Position numbers and translations under genes: made by a program | Notes under the pieces: model-generated | Seen by the model: only the letters and a program-made list of their open reading frames with translations | Told to the model about the DNA's origin: nothing | The model's database searches: none | Source of the DNA: an uncultured Maribacter sp. | Lineage (GTDB): Bacteria; Bacteroidota; Bacteroidia; Flavobacteriales; Flavobacteriaceae | Length of the DNA: 64,000 bases | Reading direction: 5' to 3' | Assembly (NCBI GenBank): GCA_947498505.1 | Contig: CANMKG010000009.1 | Span: 45,564 to 109,563 of the forward strand | Part shown: positions 37,727 to 46,344 of the stretch, piece after piece | Position numbering within the stretch: the stretch's first letter is position 1 | Layout of the letters: every line of letters starts with the position of its first letter

Positions 37727-38593
37727 TTAGTGTTTTATAACCTTGTTAACTTCTAATGCAAAAAAGTCTTCAAGCTTTTTTGAACCGTATTGACGAGCTA
37801 TATTATTTTCTGCCATTACGGTTAAAAAAAATTCAATGGGGCCATAAGTTTTTGAAGAAGTAAATGTTCTTAAAGTCCAAATTGTTAATCGTCTTATCCA
37901 GTCGGGAAGATGAATTATTTTAATTGGTTTTTTCCAAGTTTTTAATGCTAATTCTGCTAATTCGTTTTGAGTAAAAACATCAACTCCGCCTACCGATTCT
38001 TCTTGAATGCCTTCAATCATATTATCAATACAAACTTTTGCCAAGTCTTCGCCATCTATAGGGTTTAGTTTAAAATTTCCATGACCAAATAAATAAACCC
38101 TTCCAGTTTTTGCCATTTTAAGAAAATCTTTCATATCTGAAAAAAAACCATTTGGACGCATAATAGAATACTTAATTTTTGACGTTTTTAGTTCATCAAC
38201 AAATTTTTCCTTGGCTTCAAATATTTTTAAATGTCTTAGTTTATCTCCATTTATTGCAGAAATATATTGAAACGCTTCAACCTTATTCTTTATCGCTTCT
38301 TTTAATAAATTCGAATTACCTTGATAGTCAACGTCCATATAAGTTAACCCGTCTTTTTGACGCGTAATACCTACCGTGGTACATACCCAATCAATATCTT
38401 TTGTCACTCCATTTAAAGAGTTGGGTTTTGTGATTTGACCAACGAAAAAGTCATCCACCGAATCGAATATACTTTTTTGCTCTTCATTTCGAATTAAGAC
38501 TCTAACCCAAAATCCTCTTTTTTTTAACTCTTTAACTAAGTACTTTCCCAAATAACCTGTAGCTCCTGCAACCAAAACCTTTTTTACAATCAT
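37727..38593 (-). CDS. NmrA-like NAD(P)-binding protein (atypical SDR)
   Basis: The 288-residue protein begins with the Rossmann motif VLVAGATGYLGKYLVKELKKRG (GxxGxxG) and continues like NmrA/SDR_a5 proteins: KYSIMRPNGFFSDMKDFL, LNPIDGEDLAKVC and a C-terminal helical part. It may be a reductase or a redox sensor. It is preceded by a Crp gene, an operator and an exact -7 box TAACTTTG at 38611-38604. Confidence 0.82.
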   Translation of the reverse strand: MIVKKVLVAGATGYLGKYLVKELKKRGFWVRVLIRNEEQKSIFDSVDDFFVGQITKPNSLNGVTKDIDWVCTTVGITRQKDGLTYMDVDYQGNSNLLKEAIKNKVEAFQYISAINGDKLRHLKIFEAKEKFVDELKTSKIKYSIMRPNGFFSDMKDFLKMAKTGRVYLFGHGNFKLNPIDGEDLAKVCIDNMIEGIQEESVGGVDVFTQNELAELALKTWKKPIKIIHLPDWIRRLTIWTLRTFTSSKTYGPIEFFLTVMAENNIARQYGSKKLEDFFALEVNKVIKH

Positions 38594-38603
38594 CTTTTTT
38601 TGA

Positions 38604-38611
38604 CAAAGTTA
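38604..38611 (-). promoter_or_regulatory. -7 promoter box of the NmrA-like gene
   Basis: On the minus strand this is TAACTTTG, an exact TAnnTTTG match, 10 bp before the ATG. The short leader may contain little ribosome-binding sequence, as is typical for the phylum. Confidence 0.68.
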
Positions 38612-38633
38612 GGAGCTTAAAGGGTGTATTCTC

Positions 38634-38647
38634 TTGACTATCGTCAA
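38634..38647. promoter_or_regulatory. Perfect Fnr-type palindrome overlapping the Crp gene stop
   Basis: TTGACTATCGTCAA (extended CTTGAC-N4-GTCAAG) has perfect arms, includes the TGA stop of the Crp gene at 38644, and ends 22 nt before the NmrA -7 box. Confidence 0.72.
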
Positions 38648-39225
38648 GTAAGTCTTTTGTTATGTACTCGTTTTTTTATTCTGCTAAGTGTTTCTGGAGA
38701 AACGCCTAAAAAAGAAGCTATATATTGTTGAGGTACCCGTTGAAATAGTTCTCCTTGCGTATTTAATAAATCTATATAACGCTCCTCAGCTGATTTGGTA
38801 ACAAAGGAAGCAATTACTTTTTGACAGGTAATGAGCTCGTTTTCTGTGGCTATTCGTGCAATTACTTCCATTTTAGGCACTTTGTTTAATAATTCTTCAA
38901 TTTTTGATTTTGTGAATTCATATAACTCTGTTTGTTCAACTGCTTGGTAGTTTTCAACAGCAGGAATGTTATATGTATAACTTTCTCCAGCACAAATAAA
39001 CTGCCCTTCAGTATAAAAGAAAGCCGTTTTGTTAATTCCATCTACATTGTAAAAAAGCCTTACACATCCTTGGGATATAAAATAAATTTTATCCGATATT
39101 TTTCCTTGAGTAAAAATAATCTCTTGCTTTTTATACGTTTTCTTCTCTATGGAATTTTTGAGTAATTTTATTTGATTGGGATTCAATGAAACATAGAATT
39201 TTATACTATCAATTAATCTTTGCAT
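38644..39225 (-). CDS. Crp/Fnr family transcriptional regulator
   Basis: The 193-residue wing-less Crp protein has the sensor domain around KKQEIIFTQGKISDKIYFIS and the HTH YIASFLGVSPETLSRIKKR. It is 4 bp downstream of the VOC gene and upstream of the NmrA-like gene, so VOC-Crp-NmrA may be a small redox/detox unit. Confidence 0.88.
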   Translation of the reverse strand: MQRLIDSIKFYVSLNPNQIKLLKNSIEKKTYKKQEIIFTQGKISDKIYFISQGCVRLFYNVDGINKTAFFYTEGQFICAGESYTYNIPAVENYQAVEQTELYEFTKSKIEELLNKVPKMEVIARIATENELITCQKVIASFVTKSAEERYIDLLNTQGELFQRVPQQYIASFLGVSPETLSRIKKRVHNKRLT

Positions 39226-39229
39226 AGTT

Positions 39230-39652
39230 TTATTTTATTCTTTTTGTAATGGGGTGGTCAGAGTTTAGTTCTAACAAATCCCACAAGTTTCCATATAAAT
39301 CCTTAAATACGGCAACCATTCCATAATCCATCTTCTTAGGTTTTCTGACAAATTCAATTCCTTTTGATGTCATCTCATTATAGTCTCGCCAAAAATCATC
39401 CGAGTTTAAAAATAGAAATACTCTTCCACCAGTTTGATTCCCAATAAAATTTTCTTGTTCAGGTTTTGAAGCCCTAGCAAGTAAAACTGTCGTTCCGGTC
39501 GAATTAGGTGGCGCAACAACAACCCACCTTTTATCCTGTTCTGGTAGATGAATGTCTTCAATTAAAACAAAATTCAATTTTTTGGTATAGAAATCGATAG
39601 CCTCATCATAATCTTTCACAACTAGGGCAATATGAACTATAGATTGTTTCAT
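39230..39652 (-). CDS. VOC family (glyoxalase-fold) protein
   Basis: The 140-residue protein has the VOC beta-alpha-beta-beta-beta units: IVHIALVVKDYDEAIDFYTK with the metal-ligand His5, and GIEFVRKPKKMDYGMVAVFKD with LYGNLWDLLEL (ligand Glu-like). Ligands and substrate are unknown. It starts 15-24 bp after a weak attC-like site and is co-directional with the Crp gene. Confidence 0.85.
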   Translation of the reverse strand: MKQSIVHIALVVKDYDEAIDFYTKKLNFVLIEDIHLPEQDKRWVVVAPPNSTGTTVLLARASKPEQENFIGNQTGGRVFLFLNSDDFWRDYNEMTSKGIEFVRKPKKMDYGMVAVFKDLYGNLWDLLELNSDHPITKRIK

Positions 39653-39666
39653 TCAATGTTTTCAAT

Positions 39667-39732
39667 TAGCTACGACGTTTTTGTATAACTGTCAGTTACG
39701 GATTAATATGCTATAATTACTGTAGCCGGTTT
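39667..39732 (-). repeat. Diverged attC-like site
   Basis: On the plus strand it starts TAGCTACGACG and contains TTGTATAACTGTCAGTTACGG, which resembles the strong site at 63806 (CTCGTATAACCGTCAGTTACGGG). It fills the gap between the VOC start and the DUF6196-like 3' end. The ends deviate from RYYYAAC/GTTRRRY. Confidence 0.5.
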
Positions 39733-40152
39733 TTATTGGATTAGTTCTTTTAAATATTTTAAAACTTCATCTGCCATTTCAATTGGACACCCCCAATAGT
39801 CAAAAATTCCACCTTTTTTCGAATTTTGACCACAAACAACAAACATACCAGAACCTAAATCTTTTTTTATTTTACTTGCAAGTCAACCAACAAAACCACT
39901 ATTATCCAATCCATCCTTGAAATGAAAACTAAATATTTTGAAATTTTCGGTTTTATCACTTTCAGCAGGAATCAGATAACTCCAAACATCGTTGTCCTTA
40001 ACCATTGCTAAGGCTTTAGGGTCAAAATGAAAATCAGTAATATTACTTTCCTTATAAAAATATGGTTCTTCAAATATTTTTAAGGTAGCGGTTCTAATTA
40101 CTTTCAATAACCTCTGTTCTGTTTCCACTTGTGTTTCTTTGCTTATATACAT
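39733..40152 (-). pseudogene. DUF6196-like protein gene with an in-frame stop
   Basis: The frame from the ATG at 40152 reads 89 codons, meets TGA at 39885-39883, and continues in the same frame for another 49 codons to TAA at 39733, so the full gene would encode 139 residues. The downstream part encodes LASKIKKDLGSGMFVVCGQ and GGIFDYWGCPIEMADEVLKY, which looks like a real domain. In related DUF6196-like proteins, as I recall them, the position is Trp (FVGWLAS), so TGG to TGA is the simplest change. Function unknown. Confidence 0.75.
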
Positions 40153-40229
40153 TTAAATATTTTGTTTTTAATTTATTGATTTTAGAATCCAAATTCCGAA
40201 TTAATTTTAGCTTTTATTGGCTGTAGTTT

Positions 40230-40673
40230 TTATTCCATTATTTGATTTAGATGATGTTCTAAATGGTTGACATAATCTTTCATTAAAAACCTTAAGTCAG
40301 AAATGTTATTTTTTTCCAATTCAACTTTATAATTAAGAGTATTTTTAGTTTGTAAATTCATTACACGCTGTATACGATTATTTATTGATAACCAAAATTC
40401 AACAATCTCCTTAGTTTTAGTATTTTGATAGTTATTTGCTTTGACTAGTTCATTTTGTTTATACGTTCGAATTTTATATGGTTTTTCTTCAAATTGTATT
40501 TCAGTAAACCTTTGGAGATTATTGATTCCGGAGTCAATAAGGTGTCCTAAAATTTCTTTTTTAGACCATTTTTCAACAGATACTTTTCGACTCATTTCAT
40601 CTTCTGAGGATTGAGATAAATACTCCAGTGCACTTTCTATTAATTGTTCGAATTTGTTAATTGTTTCAGTCAT
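40230..40673 (-). CDS. DinB family protein
   Basis: This 147-residue cytoplasmic four-helix protein has the DinB pattern ILGHLIDSGINNLQRF and YVNHLEHHLNQI with His residues likely to bind metal. It starts 14 bp after an attC-like site (40688) and is probably a single-gene cassette. Confidence 0.8.
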   Translation of the reverse strand: MTETINKFEQLIESALEYLSQSSEDEMSRKVSVEKWSKKEILGHLIDSGINNLQRFTEIQFEEKPYKIRTYKQNELVKANNYQNTKTKEIVEFWLSINNRIQRVMNLQTKNTLNYKVELEKNNISDLRFLMKDYVNHLEHHLNQIME

Positions 40674-40687
40674 TTTCTCAAATTTTT

Positions 40688-40828
40688 GCTAACGTCTCGG
40701 CTGTGGTAGTCCACATTTTTAATGTATCTAAATTAGTAAATACAAACCGAGTAGAAAATTCACGAACTTCAACGTTTAGTGTTTCGCAATAGAGCTCGAA
40801 CCAAAATTAGGTGTATAGTATGTTGTGT
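40688..40828 (-). repeat. attC-like site
   Basis: The plus strand reads GCTAACGTCTCGGCTGTGGT... ending ...ATGTTGTGT (141 nt). Its start matches the site at 61902 (GCCTAACGTTTCGGCTATGG). It lies 14 bp before the DinB ATG and 20 bp from the SDR stop. Confidence 0.6.
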
Positions 40829-40848
40829 ATTATTTTGTTTTCGATTTA

Positions 40849-41694
40849 TTAGTAGTTGCTTACCATTTTTAGACTTACAGTCCATAATTTATTAGCCATT
40901 TCATCATTTTTTGCCCAAGGTTTGGGTTCTTTTTCTTTACAATCTCTGAAATACTTCCCTGTTACTCCTTTCAATTTGGATGAAGTAGCAACATAAATAG
41001 ATGTATATGCTCCCTTTTCAGGTGATTGAATAAAAGGTTTCATAACCCAATATAGGATGCTGCTGAGCCCTTTATTTTGTTGCCCTAAGCCAGTGCTAAC
41101 TTCTCCAGGGTCAACAGCGTTCACGGTTATCTTTGTGTTTTTTAATCTTTTTGCCAATTCGTATGAAAATAGAAGATTTGCCAGTTTTGAATGACTATAG
41201 ACTTTTAGCATTTTAAAACCTTTTTGAAAATTTATGTCACCAAAGTTTATTCCTCTAATCAGGATATGAGCACCTGAAGCAATGTTTACAATTCTTGCAG
41301 AATCACTCATGCTAACCAGCAATAAATTGGTGAGTAAAAAATGGGCCAGATGATTAACAGCAAACATTTCTTCATAATTGTCTTGGGTAAGCCTACGTTT
41401 GGTATTTATAATTCCCGCGTTATTTACCAATAAATCCAGTTGCTTGTTTAATCTTATAAAGTCTTGTGCAGTCTTACGAACTTGACTTAAAGAAGATAAA
41501 TCACATAAAAGTAAATGTAATTTGTCATTTCCAATAGTATTTTTAATTTCCTGGATAACTTGTTCTCCCTTAGTTTGGTTACGGCATACCAGATAAATTT
41601 CCATTCCTAATTTAGCAAGTTCACGAGTAGTTGCTAAGCCAATTCCGTTGGTTGCACCTGTGATAATTGCAGTTTTGTTTTTAAATGTTATCAT
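40849..41694 (-). CDS. Short-chain dehydrogenase/reductase
   Basis: The 281-residue SDR has TGATNGIGLATTREL (residues 11-25), NNAG near residue 91, the catalytic Ser in IVNIASGAH and the YSHSK Tyr-Lys near 165. It resembles retinol dehydrogenase/oxidoreductase-type SDRs. It is 18 bp downstream of the DUF6326-like gene and belongs to the Crp module starting at 42749. Confidence 0.87.
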   Translation of the reverse strand: MITFKNKTAIITGATNGIGLATTRELAKLGMEIYLVCRNQTKGEQVIQEIKNTIGNDKLHLLLCDLSSLSQVRKTAQDFIRLNKQLDLLVNNAGIINTKRRLTQDNYEEMFAVNHLAHFLLTNLLLVSMSDSARIVNIASGAHILIRGINFGDINFQKGFKMLKVYSHSKLANLLFSYELAKRLKNTKITVNAVDPGEVSTGLGQQNKGLSSILYWVMKPFIQSPEKGAYTSIYVATSSKLKGVTGKYFRDCKEKEPKPWAKNDEMANKLWTVSLKMVSNY

Positions 41695-41712
41695 TTTCTA
41701 ATTTGCTTAGTT

Positions 41713-42081
41713 TTAGAGTTCTTTGCCTTTTAGTGAAAGAAATATTATTGTTAATAATCCAATTACTGATGTAATTAGAAAAAAGAAATCGTCTAAGTCT
41801 TTTGGTGTATTGCTAAATAGAATACATGCGGAAACAAATGCAGCGAAGATGTTTGTCCATTTGTTTAACCTAGAATTCAAGAATTGTGGAAGCACAATCA
41901 TTAAAATAGGAAGCTCAATTAAAAAGCCTCCCATAAGCATTAGTTCTTCGGTAATTTTGTTTCCGTTTACTACACCATTTTGCATCTCTTCAAGAAGACC
42001 AGGTCTGAATAAGTCGTAAATATCTTTAAAGATGATATTTAGCAAAACATAAATCCAAAGTAGCGACAATTTTGTTCTCAT
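41713..42081 (-). CDS. Small membrane protein, DUF6326-like
   Basis: The 122-residue protein has four hydrophobic helices (residues ~5-20, 45-65, 75-90, 95-115) with the LNIIFKDIYDLFRPG motif early on. The DUF6326 label is from memory and tentative. It is the first gene after a Crp gene and has its operator and promoter. Confidence 0.62.
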   Translation of the reverse strand: MRTKLSLLWIYVLLNIIFKDIYDLFRPGLLEEMQNGVVNGNKITEELMLMGGFLIELPILMIVLPQFLNSRLNKWTNIFAAFVSACILFSNTPKDLDDFFFLITSVIGLLTIIFLSLKGKEL

Positions 42082-42101
42082 AGTTTTTCATTTACTGATA
42101 G

Positions 42102-42109
42102 CAAAATTA
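42102..42109 (-). promoter_or_regulatory. -7 promoter box of the DUF6326-like/SDR unit
   Basis: On the minus strand it reads TAATTTTG, an exact TAnnTTTG match, 20 bp before the ATG at 42081. Confidence 0.65.
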
Positions 42110-42131
42110 TTCGCCTTACCATGGGATTTCA

Positions 42132-42145
42132 TTCACCCAGGTTAA
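42132..42145. promoter_or_regulatory. Diverged Crp-type palindrome
   Basis: TTCACCCAGGTTAA has arms TTCACC/GGTTAA (5 of 6 match) rather than TTGA/TCAA. It ends 22 nt before the exact -7 box TAATTTTG, at the same place as the operators of the other Crp modules; a changed recognition sequence is plausible. Confidence 0.5.
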
Positions 42146-42176
42146 TTTCGAAAAGTAAAAGGGAATTCAGCAGTTG

Positions 42177-42749
42177 TTATCTTTTTGCCAAACGCTTTCT
42201 TATTCTACTTAAAGATTGTGGCTTAATACCCAAGAAGCTCGCTAAGTGGTATTGGGGAACTCTTTCCAATAAATTGGGTTTTAGATTTCTAATTTCTAAG
42301 TAATGCTCTTCAGGATTAAGATTTCGGTACTTGTTAGCTAATACTAATTGGTTAGTTGAAAAATCATCACTAATTTTTCTATATAGCGGAATGAAACGAG
42401 GGTAAGTATTTAAGAATTTTTCAGTCCTTTCGATTCTTCCAATAGAAAGTACACAATCCTCTAGGCACTCAATATAGTATTCTGAAGGTTGGTTTTTAAT
42501 ATAACTTATGGGAACAAATGGGTCATTTTCAAGATAAAAGGCTGTATTTATTTCTTCTCCGTCTACTAAATAATAACTGCGAACACAGCCCATTAGCACG
42601 AGGTAACTTTCTTTAGCATAGCTACCTTGTTTTAATAGTACAGTTCCTTTTGTATAGTTTTTAATAAGGGCATTGTCCTCAATGATTTTAATGTCTTCCT
42701 TAGAAAGGGTTGTATATTGAGAAAAATATTTTATTAAAAGGTGTTTCAT
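42177..42749 (-). CDS. Crp/Fnr family transcriptional regulator
   Basis: The 190-residue protein has the sensor domain KNYTKGTVLLKQGSYAKESY and HTH YHLASFLGIKPQSLSRIRKR at the C-terminus, without a wing. The recognition helix (KPQSLSR) differs from the RETLSR of its paralogues, which fits the different palindrome downstream. The DUF6326-like and SDR genes follow. Confidence 0.88.
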   Translation of the reverse strand: MKHLLIKYFSQYTTLSKEDIKIIEDNALIKNYTKGTVLLKQGSYAKESYLVLMGCVRSYYLVDGEEINTAFYLENDPFVPISYIKNQPSEYYIECLEDCVLSIGRIERTEKFLNTYPRFIPLYRKISDDFSTNQLVLANKYRNLNPEEHYLEIRNLKPNLLERVPQYHLASFLGIKPQSLSRIRKRLAKR

Positions 42750-42831
42750 TAAAGATTCAGCAGTTTTTCAAATGCTTTATAGCGGTTTAGCTAAAGTCAC
42801 TTTTTAATTTACAATATACCTAAATTTAAGT

Positions 42832-42865
42832 AATAGCGGTTTGAATATTAATTCAAACCGCTATT
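42832..42865 (-). terminator. Perfect 14-bp hairpin after the DUF1330-like gene
   Basis: AATAGCGGTTTGAA (42832-42845) pairs perfectly with TTCAAACCGCTATT (42852-42865) across 6 nt. The stem belongs to a family also seen at 33041, 47680 and 50427. Confidence 0.75.
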
Positions 42866-42915
42866 ACTAATGTGCATTATTTTACCCTGGTTTATTTCAA
42901 TTTTGCGGTAAGAAT

Positions 42916-43671
42916 TTATAAACTAGCTTCACCTATAAAAAAGTACAGGTTTTTTAAAGAAGCATCTCTTTTAGGGAATAAAGCTTCCATTCGTTCGTCA
43001 GTTCCCATTTGTTGTAAACCTTCCATTGAGTCAAAATAAAAACGATGAATTTCATCAGGTTGTTCTATGTTACCTTTTGATTGGAAAGGAGCGATGAAGC
43101 GCTCAAAGTGTGTCCCAAATTCTGGCATAATAGCACAAACTTCATCATGATATTCTTCAAATTGTTTTACATACTTCTCTCCTTCATTAAAATAAATTAA
43201 CGCTACTCCATAAGTTTTGCTTTTATCGCCCGTTTCTTTTTCAAATTCAAAATCGGTATTCTTACTTGTAAAGGTAGATATGTCTTTCAATGCTGGAATA
43301 GCATATTCATTTCTAATCTTAATAAATTCTGGATCTTCATTGAATTTATTAAATACTTCTATGCTGGGATATCTTGCAAAATGAATTTCGTTTGGTAACT
43401 CTAAATCACCCTCAGCTAGCATTGTTGGTTTAACTATGCGTTCTATTTTTCCACCATATTTTTCTAAAATAGCACTACCTTTCTTTTTGTATTCTTCAAA
43501 TCTAGCTTCTTCGCCATCTTTTATATATAATAATGCTACGTTAACTATTTCTTGATTTTTCGTTTCCATTTTCTCTGTATGTTTAGTATTTGAGTTTTGA
43601 GCTTTAGATGTGCACCAGACAAACAAAAGTGCGCTTAAAGCAACGTTTGTAATTGTGTTTAAAGATTTCAT
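42916..43671 (-). CDS. Exported protein with two ferredoxin-like (DUF1330/NIPSNAP-like) repeats
   Basis: The 251-residue protein has a hydrophobic export signal (residues 1-24) and then two similar ~100-residue units: VNVALLYIKDGEEARFEEYKKK and YGVALIYFNEGEKYVKQFEEY, each followed by a R(F)xxP and EIHxxxF pattern. The repeats look like dimeric alpha/beta-barrel domains. Function unknown. It is 9 bp downstream of an SDR gene. Confidence 0.7.
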   Translation of the reverse strand: MKSLNTITNVALSALLFVWCTSKAQNSNTKHTEKMETKNQEIVNVALLYIKDGEEARFEEYKKKGSAILEKYGGKIERIVKPTMLAEGDLELPNEIHFARYPSIEVFNKFNEDPEFIKIRNEYAIPALKDISTFTSKNTDFEFEKETGDKSKTYGVALIYFNEGEKYVKQFEEYHDEVCAIMPEFGTHFERFIAPFQSKGNIEQPDEIHRFYFDSMEGLQQMGTDERMEALFPKRDASLKNLYFFIGEASL

Positions 43672-43680
43672 GATTTTAGT

Positions 43681-44553
43681 TTAGAGTAGATGCTCCATTT
43701 GTAAAGCATCTTTAATTAGACTTTCTTGAATAGAGCTTGTTCTATTATTTAACTCGTTGGTGTTGTAATCTATACCTACTGTTTTTCTGATAGGTCTATT
43801 TCCTTGTTGCGTTTCTATTAGATTTAATACTGCATTTGGAATTTCTTGAGGATTTGGTGAGGCATCACTTTTGTAGAATTGGTCAAAATTTTGAAGCATC
43901 GCTTTTGGTACGGCAGCCATTTCGCCATAAGTTTCTAATGTATGGTCTTCTTCTTCTTTTGGACCACTATACAATAATCCTGAAGGATAAGGGCCTGGTT
44001 CTACAATAGAAACATCTACTCCAAGAGGTTTTAACTCGTATGAAAGTGCTTCTGAGTAGGCTTCTAAGGCAAATTTGCTAGCACAATAAATTCCAAAATA
44101 GGGGAACACCAATCGTCCCGCCAATGATGAAATATTTATAATTAATCCATCCCTAGATTTTTTTAAAAGAGGAAGGAACGCTTTAGAAGTACGAATAACT
44201 CCAAAAAAGTTCGTGTTAAATTGCTCTTTAGTTTGTTCTAAACTATACGCTTCCGTGATACCAACGTACATTACTCCTGCATTGTTTATTAGTACATCAA
44301 GCCCGTTTTGTTCTTCAGAGTGAATTCTTTTTAATAGATCGTTAGTAGATTTTTCACTAGTTACATCTAATTCGGCAACAGTAATTGCAATATTTTCTTT
44401 TGTTGCAATGTGTTCGAGTTCCTCTTTTTTTGCTTTGTTTTTTCCGTTTAGATTACGCATGGTAGCCCAAACATTGTAACCTTTTCTAGCAAGTGTTAAT
44501 ACGGATAAATATCCAAACCCGTTACTGCATCCTGTGATAAGTATTGTTTTCAT
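43681..44553 (-). CDS. Short-chain dehydrogenase/reductase
   Basis: The 290-residue SDR has ITGCSNGFGYLSVLTLARKG at the N-terminus, NNAGVMYVG, the Ser in IINISSLAGR and YCASK near residue 155. It resembles SDRs from oxidative-stress and aldehyde-reduction operons. The AraC gene at 44615 is directly upstream and the DUF1330-like gene directly downstream, forming a three-gene module. Confidence 0.88.
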   Translation of the reverse strand: MKTILITGCSNGFGYLSVLTLARKGYNVWATMRNLNGKNKAKKEELEHIATKENIAITVAELDVTSEKSTNDLLKRIHSEEQNGLDVLINNAGVMYVGITEAYSLEQTKEQFNTNFFGVIRTSKAFLPLLKKSRDGLIINISSLAGRLVFPYFGIYCASKFALEAYSEALSYELKPLGVDVSIVEPGPYPSGLLYSGPKEEEDHTLETYGEMAAVPKAMLQNFDQFYKSDASPNPQEIPNAVLNLIETQQGNRPIRKTVGIDYNTNELNNRTSSIQESLIKDALQMEHLL

Positions 44554-44614
44554 TTTTACATTTTTTTGTTACTGATGCAAAGATGAAAATTGGTGATAAG
44601 CTAGTGTTTTACAA

Positions 44615-45472
44615 TTAGTTCAAAGATTTGTTTAAATGGGTCAGTTTGTAGATACTAGGTGAAATTCCATATTTCCCCTTAAAGGTTTTCGAGAAATGAG
44701 ATACACTACTAAAACCACATTGGTAAGCAATTTCGGTTGTTCTTAAATCAGTAGAAAGTAATAATTTTAATGAGCGTTCTAATTTTTTATCTCTTAAGTA
44801 GGTTGCTGGAGATGCGTTGTATATTTTTTTAAATTCTCTTTTAAATGTAGATAGACTCTGATTGTTTAAGATGGCTAATTCTTCTAAAGAAATATTTTCG
44901 TAAAAATGTGCCTTTATAATTTCTCTGAAGGAATGGGATGTAGGATGAAATAGGTTAGAAAGAATGTTTCTAATAGCTGGTGCATTTTTGGTTTGATTTA
45001 ATAACAGAATAATTTCCTTGAGTTTTAAGATGAGGATTTCTTCAGTAATTAGTTCAGGATTTTGAAAATAAAACAAGATGCCTTCTATGTATTTTTTAAT
45101 TAAAATGTCACCATTAAGTTTAGACATTCCAATATCTAAAGGAAATTTTTGTGCTAGAAAATCAGGAAGTTTGTTTTCATAGATTTTTAATAATATATCT
45201 GGGTAAAAATGAACTGCAAGTGCCTGATATGTGTCTGAAGTTTTAGAAGGGAACATATTACAGGTATAGTTACCGCACTTCATCAAAAGTGATTCTTCTG
45301 CTTCAATACGAAGTCTGTCAGTTTCAGAAATAGAATCGTATTCACCTTTTAGGATATATATAAAACAAGCCTCATTAGGCATGAGATTTGGTTTTTTATA
45401 AGGAGGTTTTAGAATAATAGTTTCAAAAAGCAATTTGCCAAATAAATCTATGGTTTTGTAATCCTGTACCAT
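44615..45472 (-). CDS. AraC family transcriptional regulator
   Basis: The 285-residue regulator has an N-terminal sensing part without a clear cupin and a C-terminal AraC domain: LEELAILNNQSLSTFKREFK and TTEIAYQCGFSSVSHFSKTF. It leads the SDR/DUF1330-like unit, 61 bp upstream. Confidence 0.87.
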   Translation of the reverse strand: MVQDYKTIDLFGKLLFETIILKPPYKKPNLMPNEACFIYILKGEYDSISETDRLRIEAEESLLMKCGNYTCNMFPSKTSDTYQALAVHFYPDILLKIYENKLPDFLAQKFPLDIGMSKLNGDILIKKYIEGILFYFQNPELITEEILILKLKEIILLLNQTKNAPAIRNILSNLFHPTSHSFREIIKAHFYENISLEELAILNNQSLSTFKREFKKIYNASPATYLRDKKLERSLKLLLSTDLRTTEIAYQCGFSSVSHFSKTFKGKYGISPSIYKLTHLNKSLN

Positions 45473-45808
45473 TTATTTTTTGTTGAAAAATAACTCATGT
45501 AATTTAGTTATTGTTTTATAAATGGCTCAAATTGTTGTCAATTTGGTTCAGCTTTTTAGCTTAGGTACAACATTTAAATACAAAAACTCTTTATAAAGTT
45601 AGAAACAAATCCTTCTATATGTTTTTCCTGGTAATTCACTCTTTTTTTAATAATCCGAACGCTTTTATAAATGAGCATTAATAGAATTAAAGTAACTACT
45701 ATAATCCAAATGTACCCCGAAGCATCAGAGCTAACAATTTTGTAGATTCTATAAAATTACACAAACCCTGCGATTAAGCGTTTTTTAACTATGCTTTACA
45801 CATCATGT
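45473..45808. other. Intergenic region with decayed site and gene remnant
   Basis: This 336-bp gap holds a remnant reading frame (45574-45756) and AAACCCTGCGATTAAG near 45764-45779, which matches the inside of the attC-like site at 56536 (AAACCCTGTGATTAAG). No full gene is present. Confidence 0.45.
45574..45756 (-). pseudogene. Small membrane-protein remnant without a start codon
   Basis: An open frame of 60 codons encodes SSDASGYIWIIVVTLILLML followed by a basic tail and stops at TAA. It has no ATG before the hydrophobic segment and is preceded by a stop, so it looks like a truncated single-helix membrane protein. It may also be a real gene with a rare start. Confidence 0.35.
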
Positions 45809-46303
45809 TTAACGGTACTTTGGTGGGGAAATATTTTTTAGACGCAAGTAAGTTACCATTTGTCCTCTATGGTGGGCGTTGTGGTTCAAGACATCAATAA
45901 TCTTATCGGTAAGCATTGGTGTTTCTTTCGCATCCTTTAAGAATGTTAATAATCTATCAAACTGTTTAACTCCATAGCTAATCAATTCTTTTTTGCTCAA
46001 TTGGTCTTCACCTTCTGATACCCATTTTATGGGTTTCCCTTTCATTAACTCAATGTTCCACTCTATAGATATAACGTGATAACCAAGCTCTTTAAAAGAC
46101 CTAATATCTTGATTAGGTTTAAAACTATAACTGCTATCTGGCATTGTGCTCAAAACGTCCATTGTATATTTTTTTGTGTTTTCTAAACGTTCCCTCAAAT
46201 AATCATAATCATTGTTAGATTCGGGCTGTTTTTTGATTGAGAAGCCTGTAACTAGTATTACTACAATCAACAGTGTTACTACGGAAGTAAATTTTAAGTT
46301 CAT
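45809..46303 (-). CDS. Exported DinB family protein
   Basis: The 164-residue protein has an N-terminal hydrophobic signal (residues 5-22) ahead of a DinB domain: ELGYHVISIEWN and LNHNAHHRGQMVTYLRLKN. Export is unusual for DinB proteins, which normally act in the cytoplasm. It is 41 bp downstream of the DUF3667-like gene. Confidence 0.78.
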   Translation of the reverse strand: MNLKFTSVVTLLIVVILVTGFSIKKQPESNNDYDYLRERLENTKKYTMDVLSTMPDSSYSFKPNQDIRSFKELGYHVISIEWNIELMKGKPIKWVSEGEDQLSKKELISYGVKQFDRLLTFLKDAKETPMLTDKIIDVLNHNAHHRGQMVTYLRLKNISPPKYR

Positions 46304-46344
46304 ACCATAAATATTTAGTTTGTCTTTTTAGGAGAAACAAGTTA

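Noticed and set aside
39883..39885. TGA in the DUF6196-like gene as a selenocysteine codon
   Set aside because: No SECIS-like hairpin right after it was evident, the residue is not at a catalytic Cys position, and relatives are thought to have Trp.
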